A program made the position numbers and the translations under genes. DNA of 64,000 nucleotides. Source: Fasciolopsis buskii. Taxonomy: Eukaryota > Platyhelminthes > Trematoda > Plagiorchiida > Fasciolidae. Where the stretch lies: positions 218,644 through 282,643 of the forward strand of contig LUCM01010395.1 in assembly GCA_008360955.1 (NCBI GenBank). The letters are read 5' to 3'. Shown here in pieces: positions 1 to 10,319 of this stretch (the stretch's first letter is position 1; each line of letters opens with the position of its first letter). The notes beneath the pieces were generated by a model. That model did not search any database. It saw only the letters and a list, made by a program, of their open reading frames with translations, and was not told the origin of the DNA.

Positions 1-133
1 GAAAATGAACGTGGAGAGATAAAATGTGCGCAAACTTCTGATGGGTGGATAGGATTGGATATTTTCGCTTTCAGATCTTACGGTCATGAGACGTGGCTGT
101 GATCTGTTTGTGAAATAATGTAAAATCAAAGCC

Positions 134-1790
134 TTAGTGGAAGAGATCGCACAGGTCGCATTTTGGAAACAAAGAGATGAGTTGAGTAGTCTCATATCCA
201 CGGCTTCTGACAACGCTTTTGATAAGTTCGCTGGTGCCTTGCAGGTCGCCTTGAAAACTTCGTCGCCTGTTTGATGGCCAGTATGTGCCAAACGTACAGC
301 AATAACATTGGTGATTGTCTATCACTTCCCATTGTTTACTCAAGCCTGTTTGTGTTCATTGATTCGTTCAGAAAGTTGTCCCATTGTTCTAACTACATAG
401 CTTGTCGTGCATGAGTAAAAGAAGGAATAAATCATCTTAGAAGAGGTAGAAACAAACAATTTAACTTCCACGTTCATGGAGAAAATGAATTGGCTAGTAA
501 ATTGATGGCCTAATTTAGGGACACGAAGCGTTCGGGAAATCATATTTCCTAGTCGGCTCGTCAGTAATTCGCTTTTCTAACTTATCATAAAGTGAGACAT
601 AGACTTTTATCTCTACCCTCAGCGGTCGATACTGTAGGACTGTTGACTTGCTCCTGTAAGTTATCCTGAATGAATCTTTCTGGTCAGCCGTGCATCAGAG
701 GCACTTGGGTGATGAGATCCGATTCAGAGACCTGGTTGTCATCCGGGGAAATGTTCCTGGCACGAGAAGCAAAAGATCGGACCAGGTTTTGCTTACTCCT
801 CAGCGGCAAAAGACTAGCATAGTGTATATGTTGACCAGTCCAAGTCGGTTTATGGTAAAGCAGCAATTCTGTGTCATATATCATTCTGCCCGGTGAGGCT
901 CATGTCCACGAAATGAAGACAATCTTCATCTTCCACTTCCGAATTTAAACCCGTGCCTCGTATGTTTCATTAAGTGGCCGCACACTTGAGCCTTATTTAA
1001 TATTGTCGCCCATTGTTACCAGAATATCATCCATATCCATCTTTAACTTTGTTGATAACAGCAGTGCACACCATTCTTCGGGAAGAGGGATTAGAGGGCT
1101 GTCAAGTGACGAAGTTAACTAGTGAGGGGAGAATTCGAACCTGCGACCTTAAAAGTCAAACGCTATAACCTAATCCGCCTGACCACCGCCGGTCTTTGTC
1201 AGCCGTATAGTGGTAACTTGTGGTCTTCCGAACCACCGTATTTTCCAATTTGGCAACAAATATGTTGGCTGACAGAAGCCGCAGGGGTGATCCCATAGAG
1301 ACCCCGCCAGTTTTCTGGCAAAATTCTCCATCTAAATTAAACCGGACATTAATGGTGCACCTCAATAGCACCTTAAATATGTTAGTGAAATACAAGCGGC
1401 TTTACCATTCATGTCCAGGAACTCGCACACCTATGTGATTGCTTCCAGTAGAGGCACATTTGTAAACAATGAAGTCACATCATGAGGGTCCATGTTCTGC
1501 CCTTTCGCATTTCTGTTTGTTATTAGGCCAACAGACGTCTCTACGAAACGGTTCTAATAATTAGACCGAACAACATGCCACTTGATGGTAGGGTGAAGTA
1601 TTCATATTCATTGTTGGTCCTACCGGTACACTCGATTTGAGCGTTTTTGGTGACCAGTATAAACGTGGAATAGAGCCCCTTTTCGGAAGTATTTGCTCAT
1701 ATGCAGTCTTCGAGACGAGGTCGTGATCTTTCGCTGTCTTCAGTGCACCGACCATTGTTTCTTCTTCCATCACTGCCCTACTATTTTTTC
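134..1790 (-). mobile_element. Degenerate Penelope-like retroelement (RT + GIY-YIG)
   Basis: Broken minus-strand frames occur in the order expected of a Penelope-like element. At 1561-1773 there is an RT fingers/palm piece containing IPRLYWSPKTLKSSVPVGP, the counterpart of the family's PR-YG-PK-HK signature. At 1156-1395 is a palm piece with QKTGGVSMGSPL. At 684-884 is a thumb piece with YHKPTWTGQHIHY followed by PLRSKQNLVRSFASRAR. At 340-543 is the GIY-YIG nuclease core (MIYSFFYSC then YVVRTMGQLSERINEH). RT followed by a C-terminal GIY-YIG nuclease is diagnostic of this class. Stops and frameshifts separate every piece and the palm is interrupted by a tRNA-like insertion, so the element is dead. 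Confidence 0.78.
1125..1194 (-). repeat. tRNA-like SINE fragment inside the Penelope RT
   Basis: On the minus strand this stretch reads like a tRNA: an A-box-like TGGTCAGGCGG near its 5' end and a B-box-like GGTTCGAATTC near 1130, spaced as in a tRNA gene. It replaces the end of the Penelope palm piece: the RT reading runs to SYHYTAD and then enters this segment. A SINE insertion is the simplest reading. A complete cloverleaf is not evident, so it is not called as a functional tRNA. Confidence 0.45.
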
Positions 1791-1899
1791 AGTTTGATTA
1801 TGCAAATCGTGCTAGGTCCTGCAGAATAGTTATTTTGTTTCCGAATATGATCTGCAGGATCACACAGCATCTTGTCGGACCTTGACAAGATCTCTAATT

Positions 1900-2660
1900 T
1901 GCCGTGGACTCCTTACTATTGCTCAGTGGGTTCCGTTTAGGTTATGTAAACCTTTATTGACAAACAATACAGATTGGTAGAAATAGTTTTTGAGTTGTCG
2001 ACGTTTCGGTTACTGCGGATAACCTTTCCGAAGTCTGATTTGCAAACGAATGAAACTGGAAAGCTAGCTTAGGACGGTTGGATGTTAAACGAGTTGGGTT
2101 CATGTGATTTTCTTTGTTTGTGTATTTTCTGTCTTTATGTGGTGCCGTGAAGGTGTGATTAGATCCCCTTTTTACTATCCATTTTTGGAGATCATGGGGT
2201 CGTCTGAGGTCAAACAGGAGTTGTGATGCTTTGGATATACTGGGATCTCTGCACTGTCCTTCCAGTTGAGACAGGTAAAATGGCAGGTAATTGTCAAGGG
2301 CTCGGCCTAGAGGCGGTCGGTGTAAATGCGAAATCCACGCTGGAGGAACTCTGGTGTTATCGTAGTCAGTTGTGTAGCCTTCGAATATTATATGAAGGGC
2401 AACTTCGGAGTAGCGCTATAATTGTTTGGGGTCGTGTGATCAGTTGGCCTGCATTTCTCCTGTTTTTGAGCAATATATTGAACCGGACTGTCCTTGCAGC
2501 TAGTCATATGGGTAAAGTTGTCCTGTTCATCTAGGCACTGAGAATCTTTGCATTTTATGAGATGATGGTGTATTGTGTTATCTATACGAGAGAAAACACG
2601 GACGTCATGCGAAACAAGTATCTTTTTGATTGTTTCCGATACGCCGTATCTGTATGGGAT
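1900..2660. other. Flank of the Penelope element, no gene seen
   Basis: No convincing coding signal. The region lies upstream of the minus-strand RT and probably belongs to the element's terminal repeat, because it contains the hammerhead-like motif at 1991-2038. The 103-codon plus-strand frame at 2223-2534 has no recognisable domain. Confidence 0.4.
1991..2038 (-). repeat. Hammerhead-like Penelope terminal motif
   Basis: Read on the minus strand, a short hairpin (GGTTA, seven-base loop, TAACC) is followed by CGAAACGTCGAC. This resembles the stem II, GAAA and stem III portion of hammerhead ribozymes known from Penelope-like element terminal repeats. The upstream CUGAUGA box is not intact (CTTCGGAAA is present instead), so catalysis is unlikely. 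Related motifs lie at 2945-2990, 3333-3375, 53422-53465 and 53737-53780. Confidence 0.4.
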
Positions 2661-2669
2661 ACCAACAGA

Positions 2670-3050
2670 GCCTAGGCATCAGGATCTAATGACGCAAGCA
2701 GTGTAACGGAAATTTGATGCGCCATGTGTTGGTTTTATTGTGAATTATATAATGTTAATAAAGTAATGTTGTTGGCAGAGGCAATACACCAAGTCATGCG
2801 CCACCACCACGGTGGCGCATGACCTGAAGAACAACTAATCTGTCACTGGGCCCACAGTCCAAAGTACACACATTCACAAACACGCTGACAATTAAACATT
2901 CGTCGGCATATGGACGTTCCTTAAATCATCTGACTGTAAAACTTGCCTTGCGAAAGACTGCCCACGGTAGCTGAAACGTTGGCGTATTACATATGTCAAC
3001 AACGCTGTGTTATTAATATTGTATCATTCACAGAGCTTAGGCAGTTTGTG
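2670..3050 (+). repeat. Foldback repeat, copy 1
   Basis: The left arm begins near GATGCGCCATGTGTTGGTTT; the right arm ends with GAAACGTTGGCGTATTACA and TTGTATCATTCACA. The arms are mutual inverted repeats, and both match a second copy at 53310-53835. The centre (2824-2920) also matches the second copy in reverse. No transposase is encoded, so this looks like a non-autonomous foldback or Penelope-terminal derivative. Confidence 0.6.
2793..2823. repeat. Perfect 13-bp-arm palindrome
   Basis: GTCATGCGCCACC (2793-2805), loop ACCAC, then the exact reverse complement GGTGGCGCATGAC (2811-2823). It lies between the two arms of the foldback repeat. A related GTCATGCG appears at the corresponding place in the 53.5-kb copy, so the palindrome is probably part of the element. 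Confidence 0.8.
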
Positions 3051-3332
3051 TCATTCTTGTGGTGTGGGCAGTTTGTCTCTTAGTGCATGTTCTATTAGTT
3101 TTGGCCTGTAACCGTTATACAAAAGGACTCCATGCAAGCATTGCATTTATCGTTTGCGTGTGACATCATCGTTGTGTCGTTTGTCCATTCTACTGGCTAT
3201 TGATGAGATTAGCCCCGCTTTTACTCAGTAGAGATGAGCTGAATTAAAGTTCCGATATTCATCGGAGGTCGTGGGTTTCCTGTGAATTCTCATCTTGATT
3301 CGGTTGGCGTCGTTCACTATCAGCGAGTCTTG

Positions 3333-3375
3333 AGAAAGGTTATCCACCGTAACTGAAACGCCGACAAGTCGCCGG
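3333..3375 (+). repeat. Hammerhead-like Penelope motif, solitary copy
   Basis: TTGAGAAAGGTTATCCACCG followed by TAACTGAAACGCCGAC repeats the hairpin-plus-GAAAC pattern of the motif at 1991-2038, in the opposite orientation. Likely a fragment of the same terminal repeat. Confidence 0.4.
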
Positions 3376-3399
3376 TTATTTCAACCGCTCTGATGTATC

Positions 3400-4173
3400 G
3401 AACACGAAAAGTGTAAATAATATCAGTTCACATGGTATATCGTTATTTCGGCACACTGCGAACCGAGCTCGGTTATAATGCTGTTAGTCTGTTTTGGATG
3501 CTTTTGAAACTGTTGTAGATTTAGAGTATCGGTAGGAACAATCTGTGAGAGCAGCCTTGAAATCTTCCACGGTTACCGGCGTCATTGACCCGAAATATCA
3601 GGTTTCGGCAGAAATATTCTCAAACTGAATTTGAACCTTTAACTATTCAATGCTCCGTTTCGGATTGGGGGAAGTCGAATTCTAACCGTAGATTTTCAAA
3701 ACAAGTTTATCCGTGACCGAATATGAAACGTACAGACGACTGAGCTTCATCAGACAGTGTTGTCTTCACTTTCGGTGATCGTGTCCCACAGCTTAGTTAT
3801 TCTAACCGCTATTGAGATGGTTTACTCAATGCATCAGGTAGAAAGGAATCCCAAAACGACAGTTTGATATTTATCGTGCGCGAACCCCATGTTAATCGAT
3901 TGATCTATCTAGAATTGCTTAATCATATCTAACTATCAAGCTAACATATCCCTCTATCTGAGACTGGCTGACAAAGTAAAATATATAACCGAAGGAAGTT
4001 GCGAATATAATATGCAAATTATACCAAAGTTCAACATTGTTGACAAGCTGACTAAAACGTCCCGATTGTTGTGCTCTTAAAAGTAAGCAGAAAAACGGAA
4101 TACACTGTTGTTTTTTCGTCGTTGTTGTTGTTATTGTTGTTGGCGTGACCCATGAGGACAAATGTGTCCGCAT

Positions 4174-4209
<36 letters not shown>

Positions 4210-5975
4210 GCGTGGATGGTTCGATAAAAATGCGATGCCTTTAGGGTGAAGGTCAAATGAGTTCGGACACGCGGGTGAGTGATCGATGACGAAACTATGG
4301 TCATATCTCCGTCACGCAAATCCAAGTCAGTGGTCACTTTGCCCTAAGCCAGTTGAAGTATCTCTACATCGAGTAAATCAATCTGCTTCCTAATCAGTGG
4401 AATTTTGAGTGGCATCATTCGAAAGCAAAAGTATCCCGGCCATGGAAACATGTTCGGGCAGTTTACTCCTTTTGCGACAGATCGAAAAACACCTTAAGTT
4501 CCCTGTTGTTAAAAATTGTGGGTCCGATTAACAGCTGGCAGCCTAGACAACCGATTGACGAACGATCATTTCCAGTTGTCAGCATTACTTGACCATTCAC
4601 CGCAACCCACAGTTACACAGTCACCTTTGGCCCTAAAACTCCGAGGGGGTAAAAGCGAGCTCTGACTCATAAGTCGCTGACTTGTTTTTCTGCATTTCAC
4701 TGTATATGTTCCTTGAAATCTGTCATAAGCTAAGTGTCTAGGCCTTTGTAAAGTGTGTAGACTCGGCTACCTCGTCACTATGAACAGGAATTAGGTCAAA
4801 ACAGGGATGGAGCAAATGGGTCAAAAATGCAGGACAGACATGATAAATATGGTATCTAAAGCGGGATGAAACAAAATCACGTTTATGCTAACCGGCCATT
4901 CCTGGTCAGATTAGCAAAGTAGGTAAATTGTGGTCAAACTCCGGCGTAAGATGGACATTTGAGATTGAACAGTTGCTTATTGAACATGCTATATAATTTC
5001 AAGTGATAAAAGGATACTGCTTCCCGACTCAGCAGAAGAGTGTGAATTAAGTAGAAGTGCAGGTTTCCGGTGTTCTTACCTTTCCCATGGTGAATTCTTT
5101 CGCCGCTGAGTCACAAAAACCGTGTTTTCAAATATTTTCTTCAATATCTTCTAATCGTGAGCCGTGGAGTGAAGAGAAGCTGGGGTGCCAGTTTCAGGGA
5201 AGATGTGATCTCAGTATGGGTCATTATCAGTTCTAAATAGACCACGCAATTTGCCGAGGGAATGATGTTGGTTTTGGCGGATAAGGAATAATAATTTTTT
5301 CATCTTGGGATTGGAAATTTATAGCATGCAAACAAACACAAAGAAATCTTGTTTTAAGCAGAATTGTGGCGTACTCAAGCAAATATCTTTGATTATTTCG
5401 CTTAAGAAAACCTTATTGTTTCCCATAGATATTTGAATGAACTCTCGAGGGATCCCTGTCACCAAATTATGAAGAGAGGGTCCGAGTGGAGAATAAACCA
5501 AAAAAACACATGAATATATATAAGGAATATCTTAAAAGTAGATTTAAAGGAACCCTTACTTAGACAGAAAAAAGATATCGATTCGGACCCCTCTTCTCAT
5601 AATTCAGTGAAGATCCCTATGAAAGTAAAATGGTTATTCTAACGAAACAGACATATATATATATATATTCCCGTGAACAACCAGCACTTCTGTTCAAACC
5701 ATGTACGTATAAATAAACAAATACATACATTTATTTATTTATGCAGGTGGCTCAGACACATGGAGGCAAAAAATACTTTAGACAGAATCCTCTATCGCGC
5801 CTATTCAGTGGTCACAACAGCGCGCAAAACAGGTGTCTCGCACATGTGAATTTAAGTGTAGACTGTGCAACATCCGAGCATGCACCAGGAGCTGCATTGG
5901 AAAACCTCGCCATTCAGAGGTATTATTCATGCATGTCTGTATGCCAAAGCAACCTCAAAATCGTCAGATATCCTT
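3400..5975. other. Non-coding stretch, no gene seen
   Basis: Only short random frames. Contents worth noting are a (GTT)n-rich patch near 4110-4140, a dinucleotide run at 4176-4206 and a short TA run near 5652-5668. Confidence 0.5.
4176..4206. repeat. (TA)n microsatellite
   Basis: About 15 uninterrupted TA units. Confidence 0.9.
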
Positions 5976-5979
5976 GATT

Positions 5980-6850
5980 TCAGTTACAAAACTGGAAGCT
6001 CTCATATCCCAAGGATGCAACAGATGGAGAAGAGCGCAAAACAATAAAACATTTGTTGACGAATACCATGAAAAATGACTACAAGCAATGGCGGAGAAAA
6101 TGAAAAAGTGCAGCGGTCGTCGGAAACAACAGAGATTTTCACCGAAAGCTTAGGGAAAATGGTTCACGGGAAACCACAGTTGATGAGGCCTTTAAAGAAA
6201 AAGGCAATCCAAAGAATCACCAGCATACGCGCCGGCGGGAGAGATTAGATGGCCCACATTCAAACGAAGATATACCCTTATGCCATCCAATAAATCAATG
6301 CAGGGGGATGTCAACGCTCCCTCGGAAATCAGAGTGATCTGGGGGATAGAATTTCTGAAAAGGTACAAGGTCGATTAGATCAGATAGACTGTGGCAAAAC
6401 TTCAACAAACAGGGTGACAAAATGTTAGTTTCGGATTTACAAAACTAGTAGGATGAAACTGGACGAGAGTGCACATTTCGACGGACTAGTGTGAATCAGC
6501 GATGGTAAAAGAAGACTGATAAACCCTGCCGTAAAAACTACAGGGGTGATAGTTTTGTAAGCAATGCAACCAAACTGGTCGCGGGTATTATCCTCGGTCG
6601 ATTAACTCATATTCGCGAAGGGTGTATGCGTGAGAACCAAGCCGCTTTTTGCCCCGGTCGGGGTTGTACTCCTCAAAAGTTCCTTTTACGACATACATCT
6701 TAGAACGTGGGCACACACTGCGCAGACCCACGATTTCTATCTTTTCTGATTTGAAAGTGGCGTTCAATTCAGTCAATCGTGCAGTATTTTAGCGTCGCCC
6801 CTCACTGAAGTGTGTCGAACTCCTCAATAGTTCCGGGTTTCGAAATTTTG
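5980..6850 (+). mobile_element. Degenerate non-LTR (CR1/RTE-like) reverse transcriptase
   Basis: Plus-strand broken frames follow the layout of a trematode-type non-LTR polyprotein. Around 6075-6240 is the linker before the RT (NDYKQWRR, then a GKMVHGKP region). From about 6534 comes NYRGDSFVSNATKLVAGII, then GRLTHIREGCMRENQAAFCPGRG. These match RT domains 1 and 2 (NYRGIS, KL, RL, REGLRENQAGFRPGRGC in the family). After a stop and frameshift near 6702, SDLKVAFNSVNRAVF corresponds to the FLDFKAAFDSVDR active-site block. Its aspartates are partly changed, so the copy is inactive. The upstream frames at 5741-6078 may be part of it but show no recognisable endonuclease motif. Confidence 0.72.
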
Positions 6851-9165
6851 GTAAGTTGAACCCTAGTGTTCACAGGATGCACAATGACAATTATCGAACT
6901 TTACTTCGAAAGTCGTTGAGTTATTATTTTGTTAAGTTCCCGACAAGGAAAATGTGCAAGTTGATCCTTCAACCACACTATAATTCTGTAACTCAGTTGG
7001 CCCTCCTTATTCTTGTCTCCCAAAGGTGACTTCTTTGTGGATTGACATAATCCACTGGTTCGTTATATTCTAATGAAACGTATTTTAGCGCCGCGCCTTA
7101 TTGAAGTTCTTCGGAAAAACCCATTCCACTCATCAAATATCTTCATCCTTACAACCCAAGCTGAGTTCGCACTTTTGGTGATGATTCAATCGAGTTAACT
7201 GCAGGAGGTGTTATTCTTCGGAGTTGTTCACACTTCCACTTATCATGTTTAAGGTCTTTATCGAGTTGGATATTCAGATAGCCCTATTCTCATGTGAGAA
7301 TATTGTCATTGATATCTGCTTCGACTGGGGCTTGTTTGATTGTGTTGTGCTACTGAGTGAAGACCAAAGGAACTTGCTAGCTTCTCCCGGTTAGACTAGC
7401 TTGGACATGTCAAATGAAATCTTAACTCCATGAAAATCTTTTCTGGGACGTTTTTAGGATTTAGCCAAGGTTGCAGTCACAAATGATTGCGAGCTTGTTT
7501 TTTCCAAAGTTAACATTAGTTTTATTGATTATTATACCGTGTTTCACACCTGTATTTTTGGCTGAAGATAATTATTTGTTTACTGATTAGTTTCCGTTAA
7601 CTTCCGTCTAATAATCGCGAGTGATTAGTAAGAGAAAATTGTTCTTTTTGGAAAGATCTTGATTTATCTCAAGGCTGACTTTGTGCCAAGGTCATTTAAG
7701 TGCGATGCGTTAGCCGCTTACATCGCCCGCGCGAAAGTAATCCAATAGCGCAATGTAGAAGATAATGACGGAACTAAAAATCGTGATGAATTCAACATTG
7801 TCTGTAGCTCTTTCCAGTATTGGCAAATAAACGAGTCTACCATGTACATTGAAAAAAGAGCACACCTCTGAAAGAGAAAAATCAGTCACTTCGGAAAGTG
7901 ACAGAAAGTTTACTTTTATTTATGTTAAAAGTTCACGACAGTTCCTTCCTTTAATCCTGACAGGGATTTTTATCGATATCTGATGCAGCACTGTTCTGGA
8001 AGAGCTGAATAATATTTACGCGCCTGAGTATCAGCAGATATGGATATTGGGTTAGTCACACAATGTAGCAGGGAATATAACTATCCTTGCCTAGAGTAGG
8101 AAATGCTAAGTGCCTTAATCTGAAGACAAATCAATTTTGGTGTTGGATACATGACACTTGGTGACCTGAAAATCAACGACAAAATAGGCATTCCTACGAA
8201 GAAATTCTATGAGAAAGTTATCACGCTTCCTTATCCCCTTCGAAGTCGCCTGCATTCACAGAAAAATAACAGAAAAGGCTTCAGAGACCGATCAAAAACG
8301 CGGGCGGAGTTATTCCGTTGATTCTTAGAAAAACGCTAACATAACGAAGTGCCATAGGTTCTAAAAGTAGCCCCGCGTTTCTCGGTATCAGAATTCAGCA
8401 AACATTTTATCCTGCATAGAATAATTTTCATTCAGTTTGACTTGAGTGAAAATACACTTGACTTGAGTGCATGCATCACGTAAAACGTATTACGACCTGA
8501 ATTCTATAGTTATGTTCCGTATGTTGACAAGATGGTCAGATAAAGTACCTCACCAGTGAATATTATATTTGAAATTCTCGAACTTGGAATAGGAGGTAAA
8601 ATCACTTTCGTGGTAGAGATAACAGAATCCACAACCAAAATAATACTGTGGGATAATAGTAGGCCCATAGATTGTCACTGCTTGTTGATGCTGGATTTCT
8701 AGGACTACGTGAACAAATTTCACTTTGTCTTTTCTCCAGCGGACCCCTAATGCAACATGGTTGAGAAATATGCTATAGTAAAAAACAAGATATCGACCAA
8801 GCTTTGAGCCTATTCGCTTGCTAGGTTGCTACTGAGTTTGACGTTTGTTATCCCGAAGATTCGTCAGCAGTCGCTGAACAAAAGGTATAAAAATTTAGTT
8901 ATTCGTTTCGTTAAAGTGTTATTTAAAGAAACGAAAATTCCTCACATTACACTTGTTGCCTGGGTTTCAGCAAGACCTGTGTGTACAAGAGAGATACTAA
9001 TTAGTGAACCATAATCCACAATACATTTGCGCATCTTGTTGAGGACAACGCAGTTAGTGTTAGATTAGTCATTATTTTTCTATTGATGTCATTATTTTGT
9101 CTACCGATCGATTCATTCTTCGTAAGTAAGCTGAGCAATGACATTTTGTTTGTTTTTTCTCACGA
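6850..9165. other. Non-coding stretch upstream of the LicD-type gene
   Basis: No coding signal found. Around 7078-7108, GTATTTTAGCGCCGCGCCTT resembles the RT relic at 6785-6810, so a second short piece of the same element may be present. Any 5' non-coding exon and the promoter of the gene at 9.2 kb should lie here, but I cannot place them. Confidence 0.35.
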
Positions 9166-9182
9166 ACAGATCGGCCGATGAA

Positions 9183-10319
9183 ATGAAATTGAGTGACAAT
9201 TCCACATCCAAGTTCACCTATCAGAGATCTTTCAATTTATTGGTTTTTATCTCGTGTCTGGCATTACTACTGCTGTGGATGAGACAAACTCCACATCACT
9301 TGTTTTTCCTCAAGAATAACCAGTCTACGATTGCTTACTCATCTGTCGAGATATTTCTGGTAAAACCGTTCCTCAATCAAACACCGTGGCATCAACTGCC
9401 GAATTTGACACGAATCCGGTGGCCTGATGCAACATCTGCTCGATTTCCCGCTGGTCGGCTTTTGCCATCACGGTTCGAACGGGCGCCAAATCCCCCGCTT
9501 TTTGAGCCCATTATGAGCAGTGGACAAAAACGTTTGTACGAAAGGTTACTGTTTAAAGTAGCCCAGATTATGGATCAGCACGGATACGGAGATCGGTATT
9601 TTCTCACCGGTGGTTCACTCCTTGGTTCATATCGCCACCATCATTTTATTCCATGGGATGACGATGTGGATATTCTAATGGACAATAGTCTTCGTTTCTG
9701 GTTTCAGAATACGTGGGCTAAACTGGAACCGGAATATAAAATTGTCAAATCCCTGCGAGATAAACTGTTCACGCGACTGCTCCCGTTAGACCAAGATAAC
9801 GAGATGGATGTGGAAAAAAGTCGTAGCACCACAAGTCATTCGTGGGGCTGGCCGTTCTTAGATGTCAGTTATTATGCAATGAATGAATCAAGAGTAACGG
9901 AAGTTGCCCCAGCCTACGGTCGAGAGTACTCATGGCCCAAAGACGTGGTCTTCCCACTCGTCTACCGACCTTTCGGTCACAACTGGTTCCCCGCTCCACG
10001 AAATTCCTTGCAATCTCTAATCGATTCTTATGGCCGTTCCCATGAGTGTAAAACTCAGGGTTATTCACATGTTTTCGAGAAGGCCATTGGCTCAAATAGC
10101 ACAAACTGTAGCAAGCTTGGCTCCCGTTACGCGTTTGTAAAACATCGTCCTTGTCTAGTCAATGGCCGACTAGTTCTATCGGGACAGGTTATGTTAGTCG
10201 AAGAACGGTTGGTTCGTCGATTTTCTAATGGATCCGAGGAGGTAATTCACACATTTTGTCTAGCCTCAGATGAGATCGATTCCAGAGCAGACACGTACGG
10301 TTTAGACACGAATGAATAA
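9183..10319 (+). CDS. LicD-family type II membrane protein (fukutin-related type)
   Basis: Predicted phosphotransferase-like protein of the LicD/fukutin superfamily. Family members transfer phospho-sugar-alcohols or phosphocholine to glycans, in animals usually in the Golgi. The hallmark LTGGSLLGSYRHHHFIPWDD is present with the acidic run DDDVDI just after it, then WPFLDVSYY and PLVYRPFGHNWFPAP before DSYG, all in family order. A short N-terminal tail, one hydrophobic segment (LLVFISCLALLLLW, residues 19-32) and a lumenal domain with NLT, NES, NST and NGS sequons fit a type II Golgi protein. An in-frame ATG lies at 9138, but TTTGTTTTTTCTCACGAACAG ending at 9169 is a strong splice acceptor, so I prefer the ATG at 9183 (378 codons) in an exon starting at 9170. 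No stop or frameshift. The substrate cannot be told from sequence. Confidence 0.85.
   Translation: MKLSDNSTSKFTYQRSFNLLVFISCLALLLLWMRQTPHHLFFLKNNQSTIAYSSVEIFLVKPFLNQTPWHQLPNLTRIRWPDATSARFPAGRLLPSRFERAPNPPLFEPIMSSGQKRLYERLLFKVAQIMDQHGYGDRYFLTGGSLLGSYRHHHFIPWDDDVDILMDNSLRFWFQNTWAKLEPEYKIVKSLRDKLFTRLLPLDQDNEMDVEKSRSTTSHSWGWPFLDVSYYAMNESRVTEVAPAYGREYSWPKDVVFPLVYRPFGHNWFPAPRNSLQSLIDSYGRSHECKTQGYSHVFEKAIGSNSTNCSKLGSRYAFVKHRPCLVNGRLVLSGQVMLVEERLVRRFSNGSEEVIHTFCLASDEIDSRADTYGLDTNE

Noticed and set aside
2223..2534. 103-codon plus-strand frame
   Set aside because: Lies in the flank of the Penelope relic, with no recognisable motif.
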